Assembly (NCBI RefSeq): GCF_020740795.1
Contig: NC_067293.1
Coordinates: 20,278,378 to 20,342,377 of the forward strand
Source: Apus apus
Lineage: Eukaryota; Chordata; Aves; Apodiformes; Apodidae
Length of the DNA: 64,000 nucleotides
Direction of reading: 5' to 3'
The notes beneath the pieces were generated by a model. The model was not told where the DNA came from and did not search any database. It saw only the letters and a program-made list of their open reading frames with translations. This document shows positions 1 through 20,700 of the stretch, one piece after another. The position numbers and the translations under genes are program-made. Each line of letters starts with the position of its first letter. Within the stretch, counting starts at the first letter, position 1.

Positions 1-404
1 TCGTGATGCTGTGTTCTCTTCTCCTTATGCAGATGCTGCAGTGTACCCCTCAGGTGCAGGGAAGTGGCCAAGAGGGGCCAAGTGACCTGGAAGTGAGGAC
101 CTTCCCTCCTTTCTCTCCTGTTCCATCCCACTGTGGAAATGGGGGGGAAATAATCAAACCTTAGTTTCCCTTCTTCAGTCTGTTTCATCCTCCCCAGCAA
201 GGTGATGGGAGCATGGCCTCATCCCCATCAGTGACCCAGGTCCCCCCTTCCCCAGGCAGAAGCTCAGTCCAGGCTATGGGCAGGATAACCAGGAGATCCC
301 TGGCCCTGAGCAACCACCACTGCCTTGGAACTGCTGAAAACCATCACCTGCTCTTCACCAAGGACACAAACCCGAAGTCCTCACCTGCTCCCCACAGGAC
401 ATTC

Positions 405-530
405 CTTCCAGCCCATCACCAGCTTGGTTGCTCTCCTCTGGATGTGTTTAAGGACCTTCAGAACCTTCTTAAGTGGTGGGGTCCAGAGCTGCCCAGTGCT
501 CCAGATGTGCTGCACCAGTGCTGAGCATTT
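405..530 (-). mobile_element. Old CR1 fragment (minus), weak
   Basis: The segment reading AGCTTGGTTGCTCTCCTCTGGATG... GTCCAGAGCTGCCCAGTGCTCCAGATGTGCTGCACCAGTGC follows the reverse-complement CR1 RT-C-terminal region also seen near 43500 and 63600. It is diverged and both ends are uncertain. Confidence 0.6.
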
Positions 531-1696
531 TTTATCCAAAGCAGTTTGCTTGGGTTTTTTTGCTCTGAGTACAGAGTTTCCCTAGGAATTTCAGGCCTGA
601 GGACCAGAGACCAGTCCATACCCAGCCCAGTGCCCAGTCACTGCTCCAAAAATCACACAGCAGTTCTGGCTTCTTTGTCCCTTTCATGTCTGTTTTCCCT
701 TTCTTTTGTCTTTTTTTTTTTTTTTCTTGTCTCTCATGTACTAAATCTTTCCTTTGTTCTCTATCTTTTTTTTCACCAGCCTCCCAAGCATGGCTAAAAT
801 GAACCGTCTTTTTCCCAGGACTGTAAACAAGATCTTCCCTCTTAGCTTGAGTCCCTTCTGTTGTTTAAATGAAACTCTTTTCCAGCTATTAGTAATTATG
901 GAGGATGATTTCATCCTTCAGCTAGTGAATGCTACAGCCCTGATGAAATCCTTTTGGCCCTTTGTTTAGTGCCAGTGTAGGTTTATCTCCTGAATTAATA
1001 CATTCACAATAAAAACAAAAATAAACTCTTAATGGGCTAAATTAGTCCTCCTGAGTGTCATCTGAGCCATCTGAGCTGCTCCCAGCACAGGGCCCTGCCC
1101 TTTTTGGCTGGTTTTGGCTCTTGGCTCTGCAGCTCCAGTAGCAGGAGAGGGAGGGAGGGGCAGAAGGAGAACCAGCTGAATGGGATGTTGCTATGGACTG
1201 ACCTTACCTCTGCTGGGAGGCTTTGGTAGAAATTATCTGGTGACACTCTGTAGGAATGGAGTCAAACTGGGTGTCCAAGCCCTCCCTTCAGACACCTGGA
1301 GAATGGGTCCATTCCTGTTGCTCTGCAAACCCCTGTGTCAGGGCACATCATGAGCTCTGAGACAGGCCGGTGACTGGGGACAGCTCGAGTGTTGCTAGAC
1401 CTCTGGGTCTTGCTCCCTCTGCTAGTGAGCAGGTGGGAAACCGCAAAAGCAGATCCTGTCTGTGCCCTCCATGTGCCCTGCACATTTGCTGCTCCCAGGG
1501 ACAGTGGAGCTGGGGGCTCACAAGGAGGGTGCCTGAGAGGCTCCACTGCTGCTGCATGGAGTGAAGGGCTGCTACTGCCACACAAGTCCAAAGTCAGTGG
1601 GAAAACCCCAGAGCAGCAACACTCCTTCCTGAGGAGAAACAGGGAGATGCCCTTTGGCATCCACCCAATCCAGCTAACTCACCTCAGCTCTTGGGC
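531..1696. other. 3' flank of gene A, no further gene
   Basis: I see no coding exon here. There is a T-rich run at about 708-725 and a plus-strand AATAAAAACAAAAATAAA cluster at about 1009-1025. On the minus strand no AATAAA or ATTAAA was found downstream of the gene A stop, so the gene A polyadenylation site is unresolved. Confidence 0.6.
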
Positions 1697-9099
<7,403 letters not shown>

Positions 9100-9100
<1 letters not shown>

Positions 9101-9655
9101 GCGCTGCGGTTCCATGCAACAAGTGATCCCACCTCCCGTTTCTTACACCCGGGTACCACCCGCCGGGCAGAGCCCACGCGGCACCTCTGCTCCCCAGCCG
9201 CCTCAGCCCACCGGGCCGGCTGCTTCCGGGCGCAGAAACACGAGCCTTGCCCCGGGACACGCACCGGCAGCTCCCCCGCCCCGGGGCTGAGCGGGCACCG
9301 CGTCCCACCCCCCGCCCCAGGCGCGGCGTCACGGGAGGGGCTGCGGGGCACACGCGGGGCACACGCGGTCCCCGGCACAACCCAAGGCGATACACCCGTT
9401 ACTTACCCCCCGCCACCGGCCGCTCCCGTCCCGGGGGCAGCGGCGGCTCCGCCGCTCCCGGTGCCCGGCCCGGCCCCGCCCCCCGCACGTGCAGGGGCGG
9501 AGCCGCCCCCGGGGCGGGGCTGGGGCGGGGTCCCCGCTCATTCATAAAGCGCGGGGCGGGGCTGGGGCGGGGTCCCCGCTCATTCATTAACACCCCGGGC
9601 GCGCCCTGCGACCCTCCCCTGCCCCACCCGGCCCCGCCTCGCCCCTCCCGCAGGG
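9100..9655 (-). promoter_or_regulatory. CpG island, probable gene A promoter and noncoding exon
   Basis: The stretch is strongly GC- and CpG-rich, with many GGGGCGGGG (Sp1-type) boxes and a CACGTG E-box at 9486-9491. It contains a perfect 35-bp repeat. On the minus strand a consensus donor, G|GTAAGT, sits at 9407|9406, facing gene A 2.2 kb downstream. No TATA box at a convincing spacing is visible. Assignment to gene A rests on position, strand of the donor and the acceptor-like CAG before the gene A ATG. Confidence 0.6.
9511..9587. repeat. Perfect 35-bp direct repeat in the CpG island
   Basis: Two identical 35-bp copies, 9511-9545 and 9553-9587, are separated by AAAGCGC. Each holds two GGGGCGGGG-type GC boxes and ends CATTCAT. 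Confidence 0.95.
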
Positions 9656-10543
9656 GTCATTGGGCCCGGTGCTGCTTAATATCTTCATGAATGATGTTGG
9701 CAGTGGCACTGAGGGCACCATCAGCAGGTTTGCTGATGACACCAAGCTGGGTGGTGTGCTCAATACACCAGAGGGACAGGATGCCATCCAGAGGGACCTG
9801 GCCAAGCTAGAGGAGTGGGCCCAGGCTGGGAGAGGTCACACTGGAGAGCAGTCATGTGGAAAAGGACCTGGGGGTACTAGTGGATCAAAAGCTGGACATG
9901 AGCCACCAACGTGAAGTTGCAGCCCAGAAGGCCAACAGCATCCTGGGCTGCACCACAAGAAGTGTGGCCAGCAGATGGAGAGAGGTGATTCTGCCCCTCT
10001 GCTCTGCCCTGGTGAGACCTCACCTAGAACACTGTGTCCAAGTCTGGAGCCCCCAGCACAAGAAAGATATGAACCTGTTGGAACGTGTCCAGAGAAGGGC
10101 CACGAAAATGATCCAAGGGCTGGAGCAGCTCTGTGATGAGGACAGGCTGAGGGAGTTGAGGTTGTTCAGCCTAGAGAAGAGAAGGCTCAAGGGGGACCTC
10201 ATAGTGGCCTTCCAGTACCTGAAGTGGCTACAGGAAAGCTGGGGAGGGTCTTTTTACAGGGGCTTGCAGTGAGAGGACAAGGGGTAATGGTTTTAAGCTG
10301 AAAGAAGAGAGATTTAGGTTAGAGATCAGGCATAAATTATTCAGTGTAAGGGTGGTGAGACATTGGAACAGGCTGCTCAGAGATGTTGTGGCTGCCCCAT
10401 CCCTGGCAGTGTTGAAGGGCAGGTTGGATGGGGCTTGGAGCAACCTGGGCTGGTGGGAGGTGTCCCTGCCCATGGCAGGGTCTTGGAACTAGATGATCTT
10501 TAAGGTCCCTTCCAACTCAAAACATTCTGTAATTCTGTAATTC
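9652..10543 (+). mobile_element. CR1 LINE, 5'-truncated, with RT remnant
   Basis: The plus-strand translation from about 9660 gives LLNIFMNDV, then FADDTKLGG, the reverse-transcriptase catalytic region. From about 9856 it gives [15 protein letters not shown] and LFSLEKRRLKGDL, the usual CR1 RT C-terminus. The two parts are in different frames after an internal deletion near 9835. The 3' end is GGTCCCTTCCAACTC followed by two ATTCTGTA-like units. The left end abuts the CpG island. Not functional. Confidence 0.95.
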
Positions 10544-11369
10544 CTGGGGAGCAGGGCCCCGCAGTCCATGGGCGGTGCAGCTGGTTCCCCGCAGGCAGAA
10601 CCGGCTCCCTGAGGCAACAGGTCGAGCTGTCCCTGGGCCCGGGGTCACCCCAGCTCTGGGGGTTCCGCAGAGCCCCGTGGTGCACCCCAGGAACACAGTT
10701 TGTCTCCAGGCACGTATGCAGCGCGTGGAAAACAACGCAATTTGTTTTGGCTTATTTCTGTGCCACAGGTTTGCAGGCACTTGACGGGCACTAAAGAGAG
10801 GTCTGGACAAAGAGGGAAGTTTGCAGCACAGAAAACGCCACAGGAATCGTAACTCACGTGTTCCGCGCTGGCATTTGAGCGCAGGAAAGAGCTGCTTACA
10901 AGTGTCAAGTTATTCTTTCATTTTTAAAGTGTAAGAAGCAGCAGACAGAATGCTTGATACAGGTAGTGAAAATGGGACTGTTCCTTTTGAAGACAAGCTG
11001 TTTGTAAGTTCTTGTGAAAAAGGAACAAGATTCTTTTATTCTTCTAAGAGATTTGACTCGAAAGTATTAACAGGAGCTGGAATAATGGGTTGTTTTTTCT
11101 TCCAAGTGGGTTTGCTAGAACACACCTGCAGATGCTGAGGAAGAAAGTCTGATCTTGTCCCCACATTAATTCCCAGAACAGCTGGTACAGAAAGCTAGTG
11201 CTGGTGCCACCTTTCTGAAGAGGGGTTGCTGAGAAGCCTGACTTGAAGCCCAGCAAGCCCAACGGGGACCTTGTGTTGACTTCTCTGGGCTCTAAACCAG
11301 GTTCCTGGACAGAGCTGTGGCACCTGCAGCATCCAGCTGCGATGTGGCAACCTCCACAGAACAGAGCTG
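10544..11369. other. Spacer between two CR1 copies, no gene seen
   Basis: I recognise no coding or RNA gene. The right-hand part, from about 11230, may already belong to the next CR1, whose 5' edge I cannot place. Confidence 0.5.
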
Positions 11370-13782
11370 GACCCCAGGGTTGCCAGCCCTTGTTCTTGTG
11401 GGGGACTTCAACTTCCAGGTGTCTGCTGGAAATATAACACAGCAGAGTGTGAGCAGTCCCAGAGGTTTCAGGAGTGCGTGGAAGAAAACTTCCCCGCACA
11501 GCTGGAGAGGGGGCCAACTAGAGAAAGTGTCCTGCTGGACCTGCTGCTTGTTAACAAGAAAAGGTCTTGAGGGGGATACACAGGTTGGAGTTTGTCTTGG
11601 GCAGAGTGATCATGAAATGATAGAGTTCTCAGTTCTTGAAGAAGCAAGACAGGGAGCCAACAGATCTGCCACCTTGGAGAGCAGACATTGGCCTGTTTCA
11701 GAGCATGGTCAAGAGTGTCCCTTGGGAGACAGTCCTGAAGGGCAAAGGAGCCAGGAAGGCTGGTTATACTTCAAGGAGGAACTCTTAAAGGCACAGGAGA
11801 AGGCCACCCCCAGGACCCAAAAGATGAGCCGAGGGGGAAGAAGACCAGCCTGGCTGAACAGAGAGCTCTGGCTGGAGCTCAGGAACAAAAGGAAAGTTTA
11901 CAGCCTTTGGAAAAGGGAGTTGGTAACTTAAGAGGAACACCAAGATGTAGTGAAGCTCTGCAGGGGGAAAATTAGAAGGGCCAAAGCTCAAGCAGAGCTC
12001 AGCTTGGCCACTGGGGCTAAAGAGAACAAGAAGAGGTTTTTCAGTATATCAATAAAAAAAGGAAGACTAGAGAAAACATCATTCCACTGATGGGTGAGAT
12101 GGGAGCCCTAGTGGTGGAAGACACAAAGAAGGTGGAGTTACCAAATGCCTTATTTGCTTCTGTCTTCACTGCTAATGCTGTCCCTCATGAATCCCAGACC
12201 CTGGAGGCAAGGGCAAAGGTCTGGAGAGAGGAAGACTTTCCCACGGTAGAGGAGGACCAGATTAGAAACCACTTGGCCAAACTGGAGATCCATAAGTCCA
12301 TGGGCCCTGATGTGATGCACCTGTGAGTACAGAGAGAGCTGACAGATGGTATTGCTGGGCCACTCTACATCATCTTTGAGAGGTCATGGAGAACAGGAAA
12401 GGTGCCTGAGGACTGGAGGAAGGCCAATATCACTCCAGTCTTCAAAAAGGGCAAGAAGGAGGACCCAGGGAACTACAGGCTGGGAAGGTGATGGAGTGAC
12501 TCATTCTGGGTGTCATCTCTAAACACGTTGAATAAGTTATTGGGAGTGGTCAACATGGATTTACCAAGGGTAAGTCACGCTCAACCAATCTGCTAACCTT
12601 CTGTGATGACTGGTTGGCTGGACAAGGGGAGAACAGCTGATGTCATCTACCTTAACTTCAGCAAGGCTTTTGACTCCTGTAACGTCCTCATTAGGAAACT
12701 GAGGGAGTGTGGGCTGGATGAGTAGACAGTAAGGTGGATGGAGAGCTGGTGTGTGACAGAGCTCAGAGGGTTGTGATCAATGGAGCAGGGTCGAGTTGGA
12801 GGCCTGTAGCCAGTGGTGTCCCCCAGGGGTCAATACTTGGTCTGGTCTTGTTCAACATCTTCATCAATGACCTAGACAGGGGGACAGAGTGTATCCTCAG
12901 CAAGTTCATTGGTGATACCAAACTGGGAGGGGTGGTGACACTCCAGAGGACTGTGCTGCCATCCACTGTGACCTGGACAGGCTGGAGAGCTGGACAGAGA
13001 GGTACCTTATGAGGTTCAACAAGGGCAAGTGTAGGGTCCTCCATCTGGGGAGGAAGAACCCCAAGCACCAGTACAGGTGAGGGGTGGACCTGCTGGAAAG
13101 CAGTTCTGAGGAGAAGGATCTGGGAGTCCTGGTAGGTTGTACATGACCCATGAGGCAGCAGTGTGTCCTTGTGGCCAAGAAGGCCAATGGAATCCTGGGG
13201 GGCATAAGGAAGAGTGTGGCCAGTAGGTTGAGAGAGGTTATTCTCCCCCTCTACTCTGCCCTGGGGTGGCTACATCTGAAGAACTGGGCCCAATTCTGGG
13301 CTCCCCCGTTCAAGAGAGACAGGGAACTGCTGGACAGAGTCCAGTGGAGGGCAACAAAGATGACTGGGGAACTGGAGCATCTCCATGATGAGGAAAGGCT
13401 GAGAGAGCTGGGACTGTTCAGCCTGGAGAGGAGAAGGCTGAGGGGAGACCTTATCAATGCCTGGAAGTATCTAAGGGTGGGTGCAAGGAGGATGAAGCCA
13501 GAGTCTTTCCAGTACTTCCCAGTGCCAAGACGAGGAGTGAAGGACACAAGCTGGAACATGGGAACTTCCAATTAAATATGAGGAAAAACCTCTTTATGGT
13601 GAGGGTGACAGAGTCCTGGGACAGGCTGCCCAGGGAGGGTGTGGAGTCTACTCTGGACATGTTCAAGACCCCCCTGGATGCAGTCCTGACTAATGTGCTC
13701 CAGGGGATCCTGCTTCAGCAGAGGAGTTGGAATAGATGATCTCCAGAGGTCCTTTCCAACTCTGACAGTTCCTTGATTCCAG
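11370..13782 (+). mobile_element. Long decayed CR1 LINE with endonuclease and RT remnants
   Basis: Around 11390 the plus strand encodes LVLVGDFNF and around 11610 LGQSDHEMIEF, matching the APE-type endonuclease GDFN and SDH motifs. RRPAWLNREL follows at about 11840. RT pieces appear as YLNFSKAFDS (about 12650), GVPQGSILG (about 12810) and FIGDTKLGG (about 12905), where the catalytic FADD has become FIGD. The C-terminal part continues at 13150-13500 and the 3' tail at 13731-13782 reads GATGATCTCCAGAGGTCC. Stops and frame changes show it is dead. The 5' edge is uncertain. Confidence 0.93.
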
Positions 13783-16700
13783 GAGAAGGGCTGGGAGCCT
13801 GGATCCTTTGATGCCTTTTCTAGTATGGAACATCCATGTGAGCAGAGAGATGGCAATGGAATGGACAGGGGAGAAAAATACCTTACAAAACTCTCCATGC
13901 TTGAATGTCTGGAACGAGGCTCTTGGTGGATCTTCAGCACTGACAGTGTTCTTAGATCAGTGCATGGAGGGTCCTTGCCAGGATCTAACATGCACCCTGG
14001 TCTCCAGCCACATCTGGAACCTCTGTCAGACAAGTTGCCAATGTAAAATTTTAATTATTTTATTATTATTTTTTTTTGCATTTGGCTGTTTGCAGAAATG
14101 CAGACTGAGCATCCCAGCTCACACTGCATCAGCCAGAGACTTTTTGAGAAACCAGGGAAGATCTTCCTAGTAAAGAGGAGAAAAAGACAGCCTGGGTAGT
14201 GATAGGAATTCCTTCTGCAGGAGGAAAGATCTGTTTGATGTGCTTATTTCCAGGGAACCAGCTCTTTGCTCAGAATTTTGTATTTATTGCTTCCCAGGGT
14301 CTCAAAACTGCACCAGTTCAAAACTGCAGCAAAACTACATTTACTTTCAGCAGCATAAAGTCTTGTATCTGGTACGTGAAGATTCCTGCCTGTGGGCTGT
14401 GGAGAGGATGTGCTGTACATTTATTATCATTATTACAAGATGATCTTTTTTTTCCCCTGAAGTCATTCTCGTCACGCATGTGAGATTCCCATCCATCTGA
14501 AGAGTCATTTCATTATCCTCTCATATTTTTCTTGCCTGTAATATATTATTATTATTGGCTTTCTAACTGCACTTACATCCAAAGAGGAAAGGTATGAGAG
14601 TTTAGTCAAATCACATTTCTAGCAAAATCCCAGGCATGTTATGTCTGTGCACGTCCAAATTATTTAATTACAGGTATGTGCTAGAACCTCTTCAAACGCT
14701 CTAGCACTCACCAGTTGAAGAATTAAGACTTGATTCACTACAGTAGCTGTATTGAGCCTTCCTTTACACAGCAACAATCATTATTAACTCCCCTGACTGG
14801 GGCTGGAGACTCTTCCCTCTGCAGTTGGTCCTGCTATTGTCCACTTAAACCTTCCCACTCGCTTGGTGTCTGGATTGAGGATGGGCAAGAAGCTGGGTGC
14901 TGGCTACTCCTCCTGACTTCTCTTGCCCCAGGCTACTGCCTCTCTGCTGGGTGAAGGGGGAGCCAGGAGCCACTCACCTTCTTCACCCTGCTAACCTTGA
15001 CCCTCCATGCTCACTGGCCAGCACACAGCCAGTTCCCACTGGGAGCCACTGGTCGAGGTGGTCCAGAGGAGCATCACCCTTGGGTCCCAGTCTCATGGCA
15101 GGTTTGATCTGCTCCTGCAGGCAATGTTTATGCATGTGCCTCAGTGTCCTGAGGAACTGAACATCTCCAGCAGTTTGCATCCTGAAACCAAGCAGAGAAT
15201 AACATCATTGTCAGCCACATCCCTGAAGGAACAGTTCAAAGCATTTGATTGAAATCAAGCTATTTTAAAAGAATTTATAGCAATTCCATAAACTGAGTCC
15301 TCACTGACTGAGTGTGCTGACACTGCACACTCCTGCCTTGCTCCACACCAGCTGCCTCCTGTCCCACAGACCCTCAATGGACCTGCCAGTTCTTTGTTTT
15401 CCATGTCATTTCCGTGCTTTTTTACCTATTGGAATGTATTTTCGGAGCAGGAATGACTGTGTTGTGGAAAACTGCTTAGAGTTTTCTGCCTGTTTTTCTT
15501 GGGCAAAATTCAAGTTACCTGCCTGTCTCTGCAGACACTTTGTAGGCTGCAGATATTAAAGACAGTCAGTATTTTTCCTGCTTGTGTCTCGCTTTTAAAT
15601 GTCAGAAGGTCGTTTTGTCTTCTGAAGGGCTAGATGCCCTCCAGACAGGTGAGTTAATAACACCACAGATACACAGACCAGAGGCGTTGTGACTTATGAG
15701 CTGCAAGAACTCTGGCTTTTCCTCACAAATATTGGTAACTACTTTGTTAGCACTCTGTTTGATTTTAAGGCTCAAAAGGTAGAGCTGAATCCCTGAAATA
15801 TTTATGACCAAGGTTTATATCTGCATGGGCTGTTTGATGTGTGCAGCCAAACAACATGCAGGTCACTCACCCCTTCTTGCTCCTGAAGCACACGTTTAAA
15901 AAGCCAGCTTGGGTTTACCCAAGGCAGTGGCAGCACAGGCAGGGTTTGACTTAATAACTCCTGAACTTCTGGCAAGATCTGCTCCAGAACTCTTCCCTTC
16001 ATCCTCCTGTTTCACCTCAGCACAGCTCCTGGAACACGGACACAAACCTCCCTCCCCTCAGAGCAAGTCAGCAGCAGCCCTGGGGAGGCTTTTCTAACCT
16101 GGGATATGCATGCTGGATCTCTAAACCACTGACATTTTCCATGGAAAACAGAAACTACAGCCACATTTTAAATTAATTTGCTGTCTTAAGCCAATTTAAA
16201 ATTCAGGTGGTAGGAACTGGAAAGTGCAAACTGATTTTGCAGTGCTATTCAGGCACAATTTCCCAGGGTCAGAGCAAGATCCAGGATTACCTGCTCATCT
16301 AAATGGGAACAGTGCTTTCAATCACATTATTTCAGATTAATATCTGCCATTAGCATATATTTCAAATAGCCCTTACTGTAATAATAAGGAAGTGGGTGGA
16401 GAGGTAAGGGTGTTACAGAACACGCTTCAATAGGAGAAATAAGGAAAGAGCAACAATGCAACAGTGATTGCATTTGATTTTCTGTGGACAGTTACGATTT
16501 CGACTTTATTATTCAAAATATAAATGGTAAGTATATAATAACTACTAATTATGGAACTTCGGAGTGGTTGGGAAAAAAAGAGCTTAAAAATTGATTTGAT
16601 TGTCCTTGAATTTTCATCTGAAAGGCTTGAATGACAGAACAAAGAAAGCCAATATGACATTGTAAATCTGCCCTCTCCCTGATCTGATGGGTATTATCCA

Positions 16701-17524
16701 GTGACTCCACTGCAGTCTGGATCCTCAGCTTGATTTTTTTATTTGTCCCTTTTCCTTTTTTTTTTTTTTTTTTTTTTTTCCTGGAAGTCATACAGGATGT
16801 CACTGACAGCAGGTTCAGCCTCCCCTGACAGCTTGCCACACAATTCTGTTGTGACATGAAAAAGAAGCAGAAAACCCTGGCAGCCCCTTCCTACCTGTGC
16901 CCCCAGGGGTCAGCCCTCCTGTGGGGACAGCCCCTCCCTCATTCTCTGAAGTTGCTGTGCTAGACTCTTGGCTCCAGAAGCCCCTGAGACTTTAACATTC
17001 CTTGGGGTACTTTTTTTTTTTTTGGAGGTGCTTCAGTTCTTCCCACTCTGTGTAGAAATACAGGCCGGAAAAAACAAAGACAGACACACACAGCCCGTGT
17101 TTTCCTTAACAGAAAACTCACTGTTAATAAAAGTGATATGGCAAGGAGTGGAAAGGGTATGTGGTTTTTCTGGGGGATGCACATTGCACATCCCACTGTT
17201 ACTGTGCACACTCATTTCTCCATATCTGCCTGCATCTTGCTCTTGGGTACCCCAGCTCATGCCTGCTGCTTTTAGCCTGCCTGGGAAGTGCCACAACCAG
17301 CAATCAGAGACACCCCAAGTTCAGCTGAGAATGTGCAGAAACAACATTTCAAACCAGACTTCACTGGATTCAGGAGGAACCTTGAGGAGCCCTGTTGCCT
17401 TTGATGAACTCAGCCACTTGTCACAGTCTTACACCAAAGTCTGTCTCCAGGAGCTGCCATCAGGAGCTGGAGCTCTGCAGCCAAGGCTCTGCCACCCTAA
17501 CATGTCCCTTTGAACAGGGGGGCT
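13783..17524. other. Intergenic, no gene recognised
   Basis: No exon or RNA gene can be supported. AT-rich patches lie near 14041-14075 and 14530-14560. There is a 24-base T run at 16756-16779. Confidence 0.6.
16756..16779. repeat. Poly-T tract
   Basis: An uninterrupted run of T, about 24 bases. No transposon body was recognised beside it. Confidence 0.9.
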
Positions 17525-17525
17525 G

Positions 17526-17706
17526 AGTCATACAATCATAGAACTATTCAGGTTGGAGAAGCCCCTTGGGATCACCCAGTCCAACCATCGTCCCTGCTCT
17601 ACAAAGTTCTCCCCTAAACCACATCCACCACCACCACATCCAAACAACCCTTCAACACATCCAGGGATGGTGACTCCACCACCTCCCTGGGCAGCCTGTT
17701 CCAGCA
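17526..17706 (-). mobile_element. CR1 fragment (minus), divergent subfamily
   Basis: The plus strand reads ATACAATCATAGAAC, CAGGTTGGAGAAGCCCC, CACCCAGTCCAACCATCG and GGTGACTCCACCACCTCCC, then GGGCAGCCTGTTCCAG. This is the reverse complement of a CR1 3' region of a subfamily distinct from the copies at 38.2 and 59.5 kb. Confidence 0.88.
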
Positions 17707-20700
17707 GACACCTCTCATTTGCGCCTCACTCGTCATGAACCAAGGAGGCAAAGCCTGAAACTTGGATACATTGGACAAGGTGAGGAAAACTCAAGTAGCA
17801 CCTTAGCATTGGCTGCATATTTTCCTGGCTTTTAAATGACAGCATCCCATAATGGCTCATTATCTCTGTTCCCTGATCACAGGCATGACAGGTTTGCTGG
17901 GATGACTTGCATGCCGAATGAAGAAAGATGAGAGTCAAAAAGTAGTGGTAAAATACACATTTACTTCAAAACTCTGTCCGCTTGTGCAGCTCTGACACAA
18001 GAGAGGTGACAAAGCCCAGGGTTGTGTTAATCCCTCAAGGCACAGTTGGTGGAGAAGCTGTCAGCAATGGCAGTGTCTTCCCAAGCCCAAACTGGGTCTG
18101 AGTCACTCCCCTGGACCCTGATCTGAGGACTTTCATGTGGTATGAAGGGGCGATGGGGGGAAAAGCCTTGGCAGAGGCAGGGCACAGCAGGTGACTGGGG
18201 TGGTTCGAGCTCTGAATCGCTCTGTATTTGCAAACAATTGGCCCAGAAGTAAAAGCAGGCAGGAGAGGAGGGGGTCTGGGCAGGCACCCACTCTGAAGCA
18301 TTTAATATTTATTTTTCAGCTAATTCAGTTGAAAGAGGTTATGGAATTATAATAATGAAGTCTGAAGAGCATACACCAAATGGTGCTTCTCAGGAGGCCT
18401 GAAAAGCTCAAATACAAAATTACTGATTATCACGCTTTTTAATTTATAAATGAAAGCTGCCTTAACCACCAAGGGAACAGAAATGGCTAATGTGGCACTC
18501 TTCCAAAACGGGCTCCAGGGGCAATCCTGTTTGATTCACATCCAACTTCCCTGCTGAGTAGCCTGAAAAAGGGGATAATACACATGTGGATAAATGTGAT
18601 TGACTGGAGGAAATGGCCAAAGACCTTCTATGTAGAGAACAGATCCTCTTGCTGGAAGGAGGCAGCAGGGACACGTGCAGCCAGGTTGGGTCCCCAGGGA
18701 GGTTTCAGCTGTGTTTCTCAACAAAAGCTCTTGAAGAAGCTGAGTTGCTGTGGTACTGTGGGCACAGAGCAGCACACCCTGCCCCAGGACTGGGCATAGG
18801 TGGCACAGAGCTGTCACCTGCCCCCTCTGCCTGTCTGGGACACATCTGTCTGCCTGAGCAGGACACATGGACACAGGGCTGTGTCTCGCAGGAGGCTCAG
18901 AGAAACTCTGCAGGGCAAACACTGCAGCAAAAGAGGAATGACTTCACTGATCTGAAATGAAAAGGGGCATTTTTTCAGTGTTGTGCAAAGCCTCAGGTTT
19001 GCTGAGCAGTGCTGGGACTTTCCTGAAGGGCTGGCCAGCAGGTGCTGGAAAAACACAGCGGGTTTAGGCAGGTAGTTAAGCAGCATCACGCGTGCACCTC
19101 TGCACCTTTGAGCAAACAAACAGTTCAGGGGCTCAAGTGTCTTATCAAAATGCCATGCTTGAGAAAATTGGAGCCTCAAAAATCTCAGGTCTAAGGAGCT
19201 AAATAAGAGCTTTGGGGAATTATCTCGGGAACTGCGATCAAGCAACGCAGAAAGATTTCCCGGGGTGCCTGGAGACCTAGATTTCTGCAATAACAGTGGG
19301 TGGACAAGGTAGTAATTTTCCATTTCTTTCCTTACAGGTACAGAATTCTAAACAATCCAGGCAAGAAATAAACACTCAAGCCATCCAGCTATCGTATGGG
19401 TGTGGAATACAGCCAGCCAGCATTCTCTGGGAAGGCTGCTCCTAGCTTCAGTGATTGAGCAGAACATCTTGCATGTGCAAGCTTGGGCTCTTTTATCTAC
19501 AATATTTTATACAACTTGCTCAAATAGTCACACTGTGCAAAGTTAAGGCCCATCAGTAGGCACTGCTGGGTACACTTGGGTCAGATGTTTTCCTTCCTTG
19601 TTATGGTGTAAGTATACTGTTTTCTAGGAAATAAAAATAAAAACGGATAAATACACATTTAAAAATAATTTATTTAAAGGCAGTTTTTCCTATTGTAGGT
19701 TGTTCCTTAGAAAAGGAGATATGCTAAAGCAACCAGAGAGCTCCAACTGGGAGTGAAGTCAGGCACTGGCCAGCCTCTTCCCCTGCTCCTTCCCGAGGAG
19801 TCAGCTGGAGCTTGGAGCAGGCACGAGGCTCCTCTCCCTTCTTCCACCCTCCTCCAGCAGTGGCCGTGGGTGGATTTTGCGACTCAGTGCTCTGGATTTT
19901 AAATGTAAACCTTCAGGAAACAAGCACAGAAGTTCGCAAAATCAGGAGGGAAAGAAATACATCATAGTTCTCTGCCTCTGCAGTTCAGGGCCTTTTTGTC
20001 CTGGACAAACAGCCAAGGCTTGACACAGACTCTGCTCTCTGATACCAGCCCCCATCTTCCCTCTGTGGCTGGAGCCTCTCCCCAGGGATCAGATGTGCAG
20101 GGATGGGTTTGCATCCACAGGGAGCCAGCCCAGTTCTGGGTGCTCCCACTGACCAGACACTGCTGGACAATCACCCACACACTGCCCTTGGATTTGTTAT
20201 CTCCATTTGCCAGCTTCAGCTAAATTCCTGCTTAACTCAGTTTAAGGAAAGGACATGCAGGAGATTGCCTTCTCACAAAAAGGATTAAAAATGGCAGCTA
20301 TTAGAGAGCACAGCCAGGAAAGCCTCCCAGGCCACCAGGCAGCAGTGGGGGTCCCATCCCAGCAGAAGCAGCATGCTTGCTTTCCACCATCACCCTTCAG
20401 GCTGTGGGATTTCTGCAGGAGTTGGTCCTGTCCCCAGCCAAGGTGGAAAATGTTCTCCTTGCCAGTGGGTTCAAGTGAGTGAAACTCTTAGGTTTCCCTG
20501 CAGATGTGGGGGAGATTTGCTCAGCTCCTCAGTACCTGCCAGGACAGAGGACAGGCTGCTTGATGAAGCTGAAATACCTCTGTTGCAAGGAGAGCTTTCA
20601 GGAATGCTGATTTCCTGCTTCTGTTGGGTTTTCTTGCTTTGGGGCTGATCCAAATCACAGTCCTGTGGAGTTCCTCCCTTTCCATACGTGAGAGCAAAAA

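Noticed and set aside
1009-1026. Plus-strand AATAAA cluster as the end of a gene entering from the left
   Set aside because: No plus-strand exon was found in the first kilobase, and such AT-rich hexamers are common by chance.
9399-9593. 64-codon minus-strand frame in the CpG island with a repeated NERGPRPSPAP segment
   Set aside because: The repeat follows the 35-bp DNA repeat. The frame ends at the putative donor, and joining it to the gene A exon meets a stop, so at most it is an upstream reading frame.
16756-16779. Poly-T as the tail of a minus-strand processed pseudogene
   Set aside because: No gene-like sequence or target duplication was recognised beside it.
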